From NCBI RefSeq assembly GCF_024756235.1, contig NZ_JANUGY010000006.1, positions 310,001-374,000 of the forward strand: a DNA stretch of 64,000 bases. Reading direction: 5' to 3'. Every line of letters starts with the position of its first letter. Positions within the stretch are counted from its first letter, which is position 1. A program made the position numbers and the translations under genes. The DNA is from Massilia kyonggiensis (lineage in GTDB: Bacteria; Pseudomonadota; Gammaproteobacteria; Burkholderiales; Burkholderiaceae_D). A model generated the notes under the pieces. That model was not told the origin of the DNA and made no database searches. It was given only the letters and a program-made list of their open reading frames with translations. Positions 9,239 through 17,096 of the stretch are shown one piece after another.

Positions 9239-10003
9239 ATGGCAGGCATCGTGCGTATCGACGACGAAGTGATCACGACGGATGATTTCATCCGTACGCT
9301 GAAGTTGAACGGACAGTTCGAAGGGTTGGTCGAGCAGATCGTGCGCGACCGCCTCACGGCGCGCGCCGCGCGGCAGGCCGGCCTCGTGCTCGCCCCCGAA
9401 CAGGTGCAGGAGCGCGCCGACGCCTTCCGCCGCGCGCTGGGCCTGCATCGCGCGGCCGACACCAACCACTATCTCGACGCGCTCGGCGTCTCGCTGGACG
9501 AGTTCGAGGCATACATCACCGACAGCCTGTACCAGGAAAAGATGCTGGAACAGGTGTGCAGCGAAGCGGCCGTCGCACAGTATTTCAAGCTCAATTCGCC
9601 GCGCTTCGACAGCGTGGAGGTCAGCCACGTCGTGCTCGATTCCGAAGGCGCGGCCAGGGAGATGCTGTCCGTGTTGCAGGAGGAACCCGAAGCGTTCGCC
9701 GAGATGGCGCGCGAACATTCCATCGACGAGGGCACTCGCCAGCAGGGCGGCGTCATCGGCAAGGTGCTGCGCGGTTCGCTCAAGGGCGACATCGAGGCGC
9801 GCGTGTTCAATGCGCGCGAGGGCGAACTGCTCGGGCCGTTTCCATCCCCCGACGGCGCGTGCTACGAAATCTTCTGCGTCAACGCGAAACACCCGGCCAC
9901 GCTCGATGCCGACACGGCCGCCGAGGTGCGGCGCCTGCTGCGCGAAGAATGGCTGATGGCGCGCGCGCAGGAACACGTGATCGAAGCGTGTCCCACGCGT
10001 TGA
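9239..10003 (+). CDS. Parvulin-type peptidyl-prolyl isomerase/chaperone of the peptide exporter
   Basis: A 254-residue protein. The ATG at 9239 is preferred over GTG 9233 because AGGAG (9227-9231) is then 7 bases away. Residues about 1-115 are helical and SurA_N-like. Residues about 125-225 form a PpiC rotamase domain (VEVSHVVLDSE...FAEMAREHS.DEGTRQQGGVIGKVLRG...VFNAREGELLGPF). There is no signal peptide, so unlike SurA it should act in the cytosol. It is the first gene of an operon with the exporter (15-bp gap). Cytosolic isomerases next to C39 exporters with cNMP-binding domains are known from other phyla such as cyanobacteria. A role in keeping cargo export-competent is inferred. Confidence 0.85.
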   Translation: MAGIVRIDDEVITTDDFIRTLKLNGQFEGLVEQIVRDRLTARAARQAGLVLAPEQVQERADAFRRALGLHRAADTNHYLDALGVSLDEFEAYITDSLYQEKMLEQVCSEAAVAQYFKLNSPRFDSVEVSHVVLDSEGAAREMLSVLQEEPEAFAEMAREHSIDEGTRQQGGVIGKVLRGSLKGDIEARVFNAREGELLGPFPSPDGACYEIFCVNAKHPATLDADTAAEVRRLLREEWLMARAQEHVIEACPTR

Positions 10004-10018
10004 GTCCCCGCACACATC

Positions 10019-13000
10019 ATGGAAACGCCGTCCAGAGCGCTGCCGTCCACGGATTTCCTGGCATCCGTGGAGATCCTGTCGCCGCTCGAGCGGGACGCGC
10101 TGGAGAAACTGGCGGACGCGGTGCAGGTGCGCCATTACGCGTTCGGCGAGACGATCTGCAAGGCGGGCGACCCCGCCGAGGGGCTGTACGTGGTGAAATC
10201 CGGTTCGGTGCGCGTGTTCTCCGAAGAGCACGGCAAGGAACTCAGCATCGGCGTGCGTAAAACCGGCGAGACGTTCGGCGACATCGCCATGCTGCGCGAT
10301 GCACACCATGAATTGTCGGCGCGTGCATCGCTCAAGACGGAGCTGTGGCTGATCCCGCGCGCGGCGATCGAGCCCGTGCTGGCCCGCAATCCGCAGGCGC
10401 TCGACTTCGTCACGAGCTATGTCGCGATCGGGTCGGCCGGCGGCCTCGTGGCGCGCCTGTTCGATTTGCGCGGCAAGGTCGGCAAGGAAGAACTGGAAGA
10501 GATGGTGCGCAGCGTGGGCGTCAAGCGCGTCCCGGCCGGCAAGGAGATCCTCAAGCAGGACGGACGCGACGACCGCCGCCTGTACGTGCTGCGCCAGGGC
10601 CAGGTGAAACTGGTCTACCACGACGGCGCCGACGAATTGACGCTGGCCACGCTGCAGGCGGGCGATACGTTCGGCGAGAAGGCGTGCCTGATGCGGCAGG
10701 AGCAGATGGCATCGGCCGTGGCCGTATCGCCCGCCACCCTGCTCGTCATTCCCGAAAAGACGGCGCACGTGATCTTCGAGCGCAACGCCGGCCTGCGCGA
10801 GGTGCTGGAAGACCGCATCCGCTTCGTCGAACGGGAACTGGAGCGGCAAAAGAAGCTGGCTGAACGCCGCAAGCGGCCGCTGCGGCTGGACCTCGCCGAG
10901 CCCGAGGCCGGCGAGCGCGTGATCCGCCGCTTCGCCCTGGTGGAGCAAGCCGAGGAGATGGATTGCGGCGCGGCCTGCCTGGCCATGCTGTGCCGCCACT
11001 ACGGCCTGCAGATCACGCTCGGCAAGCTGCGCGAACTGGCCAACGTCACCACGCAGGGCGCCACCCTGGACAGCCTCGCGCGTGCGGGCGAGACGCTCGG
11101 CTTTTCCGCGCGCGGCGTACAGTGCACGTTCGACGCCCTGCAGGGTTTTGAACTGCCCTTCATCGTGCACTGGGAGGGCTACCATTACGTGATCGTGTAC
11201 GGCATCTCGCCGACCAAGATCTGGGTCGCGGATCCGGCGGTGGGGTTCCGCAAGATGTCCGTCGAGGAGTTCGAGCGCGGCTGGAGCGGCACCTGCCTCG
11301 TCTTCACGCCCGGCCAGGACATGGCGGCGCAGGCCGCCCTTCGCTCGCCGTGGCTGCGCTTCGTGGGCTACCTGCGGCCGTATCGCAAGATATTGCTGCA
11401 CCTGTTCCTGGCCACGTTCGTGATCCAGATGCTGGGCATCGTGCCGCCCCTGATCATCCAGAACATCCTGGACGGCGTGATCGTGCACCAGAACGTCAGC
11501 CTGCTGCATTTGCTGATCGCCGGGCTCGTCATTTCGAACGTGTTCTCGCAACTGATGGCGACCGTGCGCGCCTACCTCGCCAACTACATGGTGCGAAATC
11601 TCGACTTCTCGATGATGGCAGGGTTTTTCAAGCATACGATGTCGCTGCCGTTCTCGTTCTTCGCCAAGCGCAAGACGGGCGACATCGTCGCGCGCTTCCA
11701 GGAAAACCAGACGATCCGCGCGTTTCTCACCGAGTCCACCGTCACGACGATGCTGAACCTGCTGATGGTGTTCATCTATTTTTCCATCCTGTTCGTCTAC
11801 AACGTCAAGCTGACCTTGCTCCTCATCGCGTTCGTCATCCCGATCATGGCACTGACGATCCTGACGACGCCGCACATCAAGCAGTACGCGCGCGACGTCT
11901 TCAATGCCTCTACCGACGCGCACGCCTTCCTGATGGAGGCGCTGGGCGGCGTGGAGACGATCAAGGGCATGGGCAGCGAGCGTCCCGTGCGCCTGAAGTG
12001 GGAAAAGAAATACGTCAAGGCGCTCGACACGCAGTACCGCGCGCAGCAATTCAACATCCTCGTCGGCCTCGCGAGCCAGCTCTTGAACGCGGGCACGACG
12101 ATCGCGATCCTGTGGGCCGGCGCCAGCCTCGTCCTCGACCACGAATTGACGATCGGCCAGCTGATCGCCTTCAATGCCCTGATGGGCAGCGTGCTGGCGC
12201 CGCTGATGGGCCTGGTGGCGCTGTGGAGCCGGCTGGCGGATGCCGGCGTCGCGATGGAACGCCTCGGCGACGTGCTCGACATCGAACCGGAACAAAAGCC
12301 CAGCGAGGCAGCGAGCCGCGTCGTCCTGCCCGACCTGCACGGCGACGTGAAGCTCGAGAACGTGTACTTCCGCTATGGCGGCAACGACACGGCCTATGTG
12401 CTGGAAAACATCAGCATCGATATCCGCCGCGGAGAATTGGTGGCCATCGTCGGCCGCAGCGGCTCGGGCAAGACGACGCTGGCGAAACTGCTGGTCGGCT
12501 TTTATGCGCCCACGGACGGCAAGATCCTCGTCGACGGCTACGACATGAGCGTGATCGACAAGGATTATTACCGGGCCCAGGTCGGCTATGTCATGCAGAG
12601 CAATCTGCTGTTCTCCGGCACCATCGCGGAGAACATTGCGAGCGGTGAAGAGAGCCCGGACCGGCGCCGCATCGAACAGGTCGCGAAAATGGCCGATGCG
12701 CACGCCTTCATCAGCAAGATGCCGCTCGGGTACGAGCAGGTGGTGGGCGAGCGCGGCGTCGGGCTGTCCGGCGGCCAGGTGCAGCGCTTATGCATCGCCC
12801 GCGCGCTGTACCAGGACCCGCGCCTGCTCGTGTTCGACGAGGCGACGTCGGCCCTCGATACGCAGTCCGAAAGCAACATCATCGCGAACATGCACGAGAT
12901 CCTTGCCGGACGCACGGCCGTGATCATCGCGCACCGGCTCAGCACCATCATGCGGGCCGACAAGATCGTCGTGTTGTACGAGGGCGGCATCGTCGAGCAG

Positions 13001-13075
13001 GGCCGGCACGACGAGCTGCTGGCGGGGCGCGGTATGTATTACGAACTCGTGCAGAAGCAGTTAGCGGCAGCATGA
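10019..13075 (+). CDS. C39-peptidase ABC exporter with two N-terminal cNMP-binding-like domains
   Basis: A 1018-residue inner-membrane exporter. Residues about 20-140 and 145-265 are two cyclic-nucleotide-binding-like domains. Residues about 305-430 are a C39 leader peptidase with Gln310, Cys316 (DCGAAC), His389 (WEGYHY) and Asp405 (ADPAVG), the full set for cleaving after Gly-Gly. Residues about 445-740 hold six membrane helices. The ATPase has Walker A GRSGSGKTT (812-820), signature LSGGQ (916-920), Walker B LLVFDEA (Asp940/Glu941) and H-loop His972. It should cut the leaders of the double-glycine peptides and pump the cargo out with the HlyD and TolC partners at 26740 and 23791. The two sensor-like domains suggest second-messenger gating (inference). 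Confidence 0.95.
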   Translation: METPSRALPSTDFLASVEILSPLERDALEKLADAVQVRHYAFGETICKAGDPAEGLYVVKSGSVRVFSEEHGKELSIGVRKTGETFGDIAMLRDAHHELSARASLKTELWLIPRAAIEPVLARNPQALDFVTSYVAIGSAGGLVARLFDLRGKVGKEELEEMVRSVGVKRVPAGKEILKQDGRDDRRLYVLRQGQVKLVYHDGADELTLATLQAGDTFGEKACLMRQEQMASAVAVSPATLLVIPEKTAHVIFERNAGLREVLEDRIRFVERELERQKKLAERRKRPLRLDLAEPEAGERVIRRFALVEQAEEMDCGAACLAMLCRHYGLQITLGKLRELANVTTQGATLDSLARAGETLGFSARGVQCTFDALQGFELPFIVHWEGYHYVIVYGISPTKIWVADPAVGFRKMSVEEFERGWSGTCLVFTPGQDMAAQAALRSPWLRFVGYLRPYRKILLHLFLATFVIQMLGIVPPLIIQNILDGVIVHQNVSLLHLLIAGLVISNVFSQLMATVRAYLANYMVRNLDFSMMAGFFKHTMSLPFSFFAKRKTGDIVARFQENQTIRAFLTESTVTTMLNLLMVFIYFSILFVYNVKLTLLLIAFVIPIMALTILTTPHIKQYARDVFNASTDAHAFLMEALGGVETIKGMGSERPVRLKWEKKYVKALDTQYRAQQFNILVGLASQLLNAGTTIAILWAGASLVLDHELTIGQLIAFNALMGSVLAPLMGLVALWSRLADAGVAMERLGDVLDIEPEQKPSEAASRVVLPDLHGDVKLENVYFRYGGNDTAYVLENISIDIRRGELVAIVGRSGSGKTTLAKLLVGFYAPTDGKILVDGYDMSVIDKDYYRAQVGYVMQSNLLFSGTIAENIASGEESPDRRRIEQVAKMADAHAFISKMPLGYEQVVGERGVGLSGGQVQRLCIARALYQDPRLLVFDEATSALDTQSESNIIANMHEILAGRTAVIIAHRLSTIMRADKIVVLYEGGIVEQGRHDELLAGRGMYYELVQKQLAAA

Positions 13076-14322
13076 AACTGTTCAATCAAGACTTGCCGCG
13101 CGGTGCATCGTCGATGTCGTACGCGGGCTTGCTGGAGCGCTTGGAAATCCTGCGCTCGACCTTGCGCTGGGCCAGCCGCCTGGACCGGCCCGACATCGAA
13201 AAGCTGCTGCGCCAGGCGAATGCCGTGCGCGACGAGGTCATGCAGCTGTCGCACAAGGAACGCTTCGTGCAGGCAGTCGGCAGCCAAGTTGTGCCGGAGC
13301 AGCCGGGCGAACGCCGCCAGGCCCTGCTCGCGCGCAGCTTCGTGTTCGAAGGCACGTTCGGCGACAACCCGCGCCTGCTGGACGCGCTCGAGATCGCGGA
13401 AAAGGCGGCCCCGACCGACCTGCCCGTCCTCGTCGATGGCGAAAGCGGCACGGGCAAGGAATTGATGGCCAAGGTGATCCACGCCAACGGCGCACGTGCC
13501 GACAAGGCGTACATCTCCGTCAACTGCGGCGCGATTCCCGAGAGCCTGATCGAGTCTGAACTGTTCGGCCACAAGCGCGGCGCGTTCACCGGCGCGGCGA
13601 CTGACCGCAAGGGCAAGTTCGAAAGCGCGCACAAGGGCACGATCTTCCTGGACGAGATCGGCGAGCTGCCGCTGCAGGGACAAGTGAAATTGCTGCGCGT
13701 GCTGCAATCGCACGAAATCCAGCGGGTGGGTTCGGACGAGACGATCGCCGTCGACGCCCGCATCGTCGCGGCGACGAACAAGAACCTGCGCAAGCTGATC
13801 GAACAGGGCCAGTTCCGCGAAGACCTGTTTTATCGGCTCAGCGTCATCCACGTGACCTTGCCGCCGCTGCGTGAGCGGAAGGACGAGATCCCGCTGCTGC
13901 TGGCCTATTACGGCGACGAGGCGGCCGAAGCGCTGAAACGGCGGCCGGTCGCGATGACGCCGGCATTGCGCGCCTTCCTGCTCGATTACGCCTACCCGGG
14001 CAATATCCGCGAGTTGCGCAACCTGATGTACCGCCTGGCCTGCCTGGCCGGGGACACGGCGGACATCGCGCACCTGCCCGAGGATATCCGTCCTGCCGCG
14101 CGGACGCCTGTGCGATCCGCGTCACCTGAGCCGCCCGCATCGCTGGCCGAAGCCAAGCGGGCGGCCAGCGACGAAGCCGAGCGCGCCTGCCTGGAACGCG
14201 GCTTGAAGGATGTCGGCGGCACCGTCACCGAACTGGCCCGGCGCTGGGACATGAACCGCTCCCATTTGCAGATCCTGCTGAAGAAGCACGGCCTTCATTC
14301 CAAGGATTTTCGGCGGCATTAG
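13072..14322 (+). CDS. Sigma-54-dependent transcription activator (AAA+, no receiver domain)
   Basis: A 416-residue enhancer-binding protein whose ATG overlaps the exporter stop (ATGA), so it is translationally coupled to it. Residues 1-90 are a helical N-terminal region unlike a receiver, GAF or FHA domain. Residues about 90-320 are the AAA+ core with Walker A GESGTGKE (123-130), the sigma-54 contact loop GAFTGA (170-175) and Walker B IFLDEIGE (191-198). The C terminus (about 375-408) is a Fis-type helix-turn-helix. The intact GAFTGA loop means it should activate sigma-54 promoters. Three such promoters precede peptide genes in this window (3828, 16635, 17449). The input signal may come through the kinase/FHA/phosphatase proteins of the locus (inference). 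Confidence 0.93.
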   Translation: MKLFNQDLPRGASSMSYAGLLERLEILRSTLRWASRLDRPDIEKLLRQANAVRDEVMQLSHKERFVQAVGSQVVPEQPGERRQALLARSFVFEGTFGDNPRLLDALEIAEKAAPTDLPVLVDGESGTGKELMAKVIHANGARADKAYISVNCGAIPESLIESELFGHKRGAFTGAATDRKGKFESAHKGTIFLDEIGELPLQGQVKLLRVLQSHEIQRVGSDETIAVDARIVAATNKNLRKLIEQGQFREDLFYRLSVIHVTLPPLRERKDEIPLLLAYYGDEAAEALKRRPVAMTPALRAFLLDYAYPGNIRELRNLMYRLACLAGDTADIAHLPEDIRPAARTPVRSASPEPPASLAEAKRAASDEAERACLERGLKDVGGTVTELARRWDMNRSHLQILLKKHGLHSKDFRRH

Positions 14323-14329
14323 CAACGGT

Positions 14330-15097
14330 TCATAATGATGGATTGAGGACGGTCTGGTCGGCCTCGACGTCGTCCGCGCGCACGACGATGACGGAAATGT
14401 TGTCGCGTCCGCCCGCTTCCAGCGCCAGCCGGACGAGCGTATCGGCCGCCTGCGCGCAATCGCCGCCGGTCAGTGCGCCGAACATGGCCTCCGGGCTCAC
14501 CGCATTGCTCAGGCCATCGCTGCAGAGCAGGAACACGTCGCCGTCGCTGACCTGCACCTGCACTTCGTCCAGCTCCAGCGTCGCGGCCGCGCCGAGCGCA
14601 CGCGTGATCATGGCCGCGCCCGGGTAAGCCGATGCGTCGGCGGGCGACAAATGGTTCCTTGCCTGGAGTTCCTCGAACTGGTTGTGATCGCGCGTGAGCT
14701 GGTGCAGGCTGCCGCCGCGACATAGATAGATGCGGCTGTCGCCGGCCCAGACGCACACGGCGGTGCGGCCGGAGGCCAGCAGAAGGACGAGGGTCGTGCC
14801 GATGACGGGCACGTTGCGCGCGGCGGCTTCTGCCACGAGCAGGCCGTTCACTTCGAGCAGGCACACGCGCGCGGCGGCGACGGCCTGCTGCAGGGCGTCT
14901 TCCGGCGCCAGCGCATCCAGCGCTTCCACCGTCATCCGGCTCGCGATCTCGCCGAACGCATGGCCACCCATGCCGTCGGCGACGGCCCATAGACGCCGCG
15001 CCGGCCGGTCCAGTACGGCGTCCTCGTTATTGCTGCGCACCAGTCCCGTATCGGTGCGCGCCGCCGAGGTCCAGCGGAGTTGCAGCGCCTCGCCCAT
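14330..15097 (-). CDS. PP2C-family serine/threonine phosphatase (PppA/Stp-like)
   Basis: A 255-residue soluble phosphatase with the PP2C metal-binding motifs: RSNNEDA near the N terminus, VADGMGGH, GTTLVLL, WAGDSRIY, LLCSDGLSNAV and GGRDNISVIVV. It is expected to remove phosphate from Ser/Thr on targets of the kinase at 17603. Its ATG shares one base with the stop of the peptide gene before it (TGATG), so phosphatase production is coupled to the peptide operon. It converges on the sigma-54 activator gene with a 7-bp gap. Similar phosphatases act with Ppk kinases and FHA proteins in T6SS control; here the neighbours point to the peptide exporter. Confidence 0.93.
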   Translation of the reverse strand: MGEALQLRWTSAARTDTGLVRSNNEDAVLDRPARRLWAVADGMGGHAFGEIASRMTVEALDALAPEDALQQAVAAARVCLLEVNGLLVAEAAARNVPVIGTTLVLLLASGRTAVCVWAGDSRIYLCRGGSLHQLTRDHNQFEELQARNHLSPADASAYPGAAMITRALGAAATLELDEVQVQVSDGDVFLLCSDGLSNAVSPEAMFGALTGGDCAQAADTLVRLALEAGGRDNISVIVVRADDVEADQTVLNPSL

Positions 15098-15381
15098 CAG
15101 ACGTGTCCGTTGTTGATGCTCCGTTCATCCACGCCGACGGTGACCACCGAATTCGGCGCCGAATTGCTCACGCTGACCGTCTGGAACTGGTTGATCATCT
15201 GGTCCGCGAAATTATTGATCTGGTAGAAATTAATCACAGGCGCCGTTCGTAGCTGCTCAGGCAGGAAGGCGTGGATCCAACCGAAGCACCACGCCGCGCC
15301 GTCGCCGCCGCGGACACGTTTCATCGCGCGTGCGTCGAGGGTGCGCTCGACGCGAAGGTCATCGATCCTGATGTGCGCCAT
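15097..15381 (-). CDS. Double-glycine-leader peptide, divergent cargo (member 6)
   Basis: A 94-residue protein. The leader is MAHIRIDDLRVERTLDARAM ending KRVRGG at residues about 25-26; the ribosome site AGGAGG is strong. The 68-residue cargo contains Cys, Trp and a long polar stretch (NQFQTVSVSNSAPNS) that faintly echoes the QFQNV block of its paralogues, but it lacks their QFGQNN ending. It is the last peptide before the PP2C gene, with which it overlaps by one base. It is probably exported by the C39 ABC exporter. Confidence 0.78.
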   Translation of the reverse strand: MAHIRIDDLRVERTLDARAMKRVRGGDGAAWCFGWIHAFLPEQLRTAPVINFYQINNFADQMINQFQTVSVSNSAPNSVVTVGVDERSINNGHV

Positions 15382-15433
15382 GTGGGCCTCCTGATTTGAA
15401 AGACAACGGCTGGTCGTTTTGGTTCATCGATTT

Positions 15434-15459
15434 GGCGGGAACCGTATCAGGTCCCCGCC
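15434..15459 (-). other. Intercistronic hairpin in the peptide operon
   Basis: GGCGGGAACC (15434-15443) pairs with GGTCCCCGCC (15450-15459) with one mismatch and a 6-base loop. It lies just after the stop of the peptide gene at 15467 and has no T-run on the minus strand. It could protect the upstream mRNA or reduce read-through into the next peptide and phosphatase genes. Confidence 0.4.
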
Positions 15460-15466
15460 ATCCCGG

Positions 15467-15736
15467 TTAAATCACCGCGATGTTGTTCTGGCCGAACTGG
15501 CTCGTGTTGTTGTTCGCGGTTACGCCGTTGACGAAGGCCGATCCGTTCGCGGTCGCGTTGACGACGTTCTGGAACTGGGTCAGGTTCTGCGTCGCGTCCA
15601 CCGTCGTACCGTACGTCGGCGACGGCAGCGGGTACCAGGACGTCTGGCTCATGTTGTAGCCACCGCGTACGGCGGCCATGGTGTCGCGATCGAGTTCGGA
15701 AGCGACGGACAGGTCTTTGATGATCAGGGTTTTCAT
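15467..15736 (-). CDS. Double-glycine-leader peptide, NGSAF/QFGQNN family (member 4)
   Basis: An 89-residue protein. The start at 15736 is chosen for its AAGGAGAA site and the conserved MKTLIIKDL. The leader ends DTMAAVRGG. The cargo of about 63 residues begins YNMSQ, carries QNLTQFQNV and NGSAFVNGVTANNNTSQFGQ, and ends NNIAVI. It has no Cys, almost no charged residues and is very rich in Asn, Thr, Ser and Gln. It closely matches the peptides at 16021, 16301 and 17097, so the family arose by tandem duplication. Role unknown: microcin-like, matrix/amyloid or signalling peptide. Confidence 0.85.
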   Translation of the reverse strand: MKTLIIKDLSVASELDRDTMAAVRGGYNMSQTSWYPLPSPTYGTTVDATQNLTQFQNVVNATANGSAFVNGVTANNNTSQFGQNNIAVI

Positions 15737-15755
15737 GATGATTCTCCTTAAAAAA

Positions 15756-16010
15756 TTACAGCGGGACGACGGCGTTGTTGGTAGCAAATTGCAGCGGGTT
15801 CAAGGTCACGGCGGGGGCGGTGAAGCCGTCGCCGATCACACTGTTGTTGAGGACGTTGACCTTGATGTCCTGGACCTGGGCGATGCGCTGGTCGAGGTTC
15901 AGGTTGACGTTCACGTTCGGCGCAAAGGCCTGGCCTCCGCGGATCGTGGACATGGCATGCGTGTCCAGTGCGCGCGTACGGGTGAGGTCCTGGATGACGA
16001 TCGACGACAT
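15756..16010 (-). CDS. Double-glycine-leader peptide, divergent cargo (member 5)
   Basis: An 84-residue protein. The leader starts MSSIVIQDL and ends HAMSTIRGG; GAGGAGAA precedes the ATG. The cargo of 58 residues (QAFAPNVNVNLNLDQR..., ending FATNNAVVPL) has no Cys. It keeps an overall Asn-rich, Val-rich pattern and an xNNAVV ending reminiscent of its neighbours, but has lost the NGSAF and QFGQNN signatures. The gene lies 10 bp after the previous peptide gene and 19 bp before the next, so all are in one transcript. Confidence 0.78.
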   Translation of the reverse strand: MSSIVIQDLTRTRALDTHAMSTIRGGQAFAPNVNVNLNLDQRIAQVQDIKVNVLNNSVIGDGFTAPAVTLNPLQFATNNAVVPL

Positions 16011-16020
16011 GGCGTTCTCC

Positions 16021-16290
16021 TCAGATGACCAGCAGGTTGTTCTGGCCGAATTGCGACGTGTTGTTGTTCGCCGTGACGCCGTTCACGAAGGCCGAGCCGT
16101 CGGCCGTCTCGTTGAGGACGTTCTGGAACTGGGTCAGGTTCTGCGTCGCGTTGACGGTTTTTGCATACGACGGCATCGGGTACAGCGAATACGACGGGCT
16201 GCTCATGCCAAGGCCGCCGCGCACGCTTGCCATCCGTTTGTGATCCAGTTCGCAGTTCTGGGCCAGGTCTTTGATGATCAGGGTTTTCAT
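16021..16290 (-). CDS. Double-glycine-leader peptide, NGSAF/QFGQNN family (member 3)
   Basis: An 89-residue protein. The leader starts MKTLIIKDL and ends KRMASVRGG. The cargo begins LGMSSPSYSLYPMPSYAK and contains QNLTQFQNV, DGSAFVNGVTANNNTSQFGQ and the end NNLLVI. Its last 50 residues are nearly identical to the peptide at 15467, which indicates a recent duplication. It starts 10 bp after the peptide at 16301 and has its own ribosome site, AAGGAGAG. The Tyr/Pro/Met stretch before the conserved block varies between copies and could be the specificity region (inference). Confidence 0.85.
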   Translation of the reverse strand: MKTLIIKDLAQNCELDHKRMASVRGGLGMSSPSYSLYPMPSYAKTVNATQNLTQFQNVLNETADGSAFVNGVTANNNTSQFGQNNLLVI

Positions 16291-16300
16291 GACGCTCTCC

Positions 16301-16570
16301 TTACAGGACGGTGATGTTGTTCTGGCCGAATTGATCGGTGTTGTTGGTGGCGGTGACGCCGGAGATGAAGGCCGAGCCGTTGGCGGTCAGGTTCTTCACA
16401 TCCTGGAACTGCATCAGGTTCTGGTTCGCCTTGACCGACGTGTCGTACGACGGGCTGGGCATCGGCAGCCAGGGCATGGTCGTGCTGCCGTGGCCGCCGC
16501 GGATGGCGCGCATGTCGCTGTGGCTCAGTTCGCAGGTGGCGGCGAGATCTTTGATGATCAGGTGTTTCAT
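16301..16570 (-). CDS. Double-glycine-leader peptide, NGSAF/QFGQNN family (member 2)
   Basis: An 89-residue protein, first gene of the second peptide operon. The leader starts MKHLIIKDL and ends SDMRAIRGG. The cargo has a variable Met/Pro/Tyr stretch (PWLPMPSPSYD), then QNLMQFQDV, NGSAFISGVTATNNTDQFGQ and NNITVL. AAGGAGAAACG precedes the ATG. A strong sigma-54 promoter lies 65 bp upstream (16635-16650), so expression should depend on an enhancer-binding activator such as the one at 13072. Confidence 0.85.
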   Translation of the reverse strand: MKHLIIKDLAATCELSHSDMRAIRGGHGSTTMPWLPMPSPSYDTSVKANQNLMQFQDVKNLTANGSAFISGVTATNNTDQFGQNNITVL

Positions 16571-16634
16571 GTCGTTTCTCCTTGAATCGGTGATTTGGTT
16601 GAAAGAGCGGTTAATTTGCGCTCACCAGGGTATG

Positions 16635-16650
16635 AGCAGAATGCGTGCCA
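16635..16650 (-). promoter_or_regulatory. Sigma-54 (-24/-12) promoter of the second peptide operon
   Basis: The minus strand reads TGGCACGCATTCTGCT: the full TGGCACG -24 element, four bases, then CTGCT. GG and GC are 10 bases apart. The GC lies about 66 bp before the ATG at 16570. Confidence 0.85.
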
Positions 16651-16766
16651 GGCCAAAAAGCCCGTAAAAACAGGTGTTCCTGCTGTTTTGGCGGCGAAAA
16701 TGGCGGGTGCGGACCAACATCGCGCCGTATCTGTTGGATAGAGCCGAACACCGAACCTGCACGTAC

Positions 16767-16797
16767 AAAAAAACCGCCCGGCTGGCGATCCGGACGG
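16767..16797 (-). terminator. Rho-independent terminator after the first peptide operon
   Basis: On the minus strand CCGTCCGG and CCGGGCGG form an 8-bp stem with one G-T pair and an 8-base loop, followed directly by seven T residues. It separates the 17384-16829 transcript from the sigma-54 promoter at 16650. Confidence 0.85.
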
Positions 16798-16828
16798 CAT
16801 GATGATCGTGATAAACGGTTTATATGGT

Positions 16829-17008
16829 TTATCGTTGAGGCGGACTGCTTGCCTTCGCCCTCGTGCGGAAATCAACGATCCTCTGCGGTTGCGCCGGTCG
16901 CAGCACGCCCGCGTGCGAGCGGGCGCGCGAACCGCCCGAGATCGCCTGCATCGCCTTGCGGTCCAGGTCGGTGTTCCCGGATAAATCCTTGATGGTGATG
17001 GTTGCCAT
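16829..17008 (-). CDS. Double-glycine-leader peptide, short basic cargo (member 7)
   Basis: A 59-residue protein. The start at 17008 is chosen for AGGAGG upstream and the conserved MATITIKDL. The leader ends RKAMQAISGG. The 33-residue cargo (SRARSHAGVLRPAQPQR..., ending SSPPQR) is strongly basic, with several Arg and Pro, unlike the neutral Asn-rich cargoes nearby. It may be a cationic antimicrobial-type peptide or a degraded copy; other frames do not restore the family ending. It is second in the operon that starts at 17384. Confidence 0.68.
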   Translation of the reverse strand: MATITIKDLSGNTDLDRKAMQAISGGSRARSHAGVLRPAQPQRIVDFRTRAKASSPPQR

Positions 17009-17030
17009 GTCGTCCTCCTGAATGAAAATA

Positions 17031-17062
17031 CCGGCCCGGCCATCGCAAGATGGCAGGGCCGG
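17031..17062 (-). other. Strong hairpin between two peptide genes, possible attenuator
   Basis: CCGGCCCGGCCATC (17031-17044) and GATGGCAGGGCCGG (17049-17062) form a 14-bp stem with one mismatch and a 4-base loop. On the minus strand it is followed by TATTTTC. It sits between the peptide genes at 17097 and 16829 and could cause partial termination or stabilise the first cistron. Confidence 0.55.
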
Positions 17063-17096
17063 CATGAGTGACAGCTCAAACGTCGTTTGGTTCCGC

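Noticed and set aside
9215..12703. Very long open frame (over 1100 codons) antisense to the exporter
   Set aside because: It is a shadow of the high-GC coding strand: composition is unnatural (His/Arg/Gln/Ala-rich), no domains, and it runs opposite a clearly real gene.
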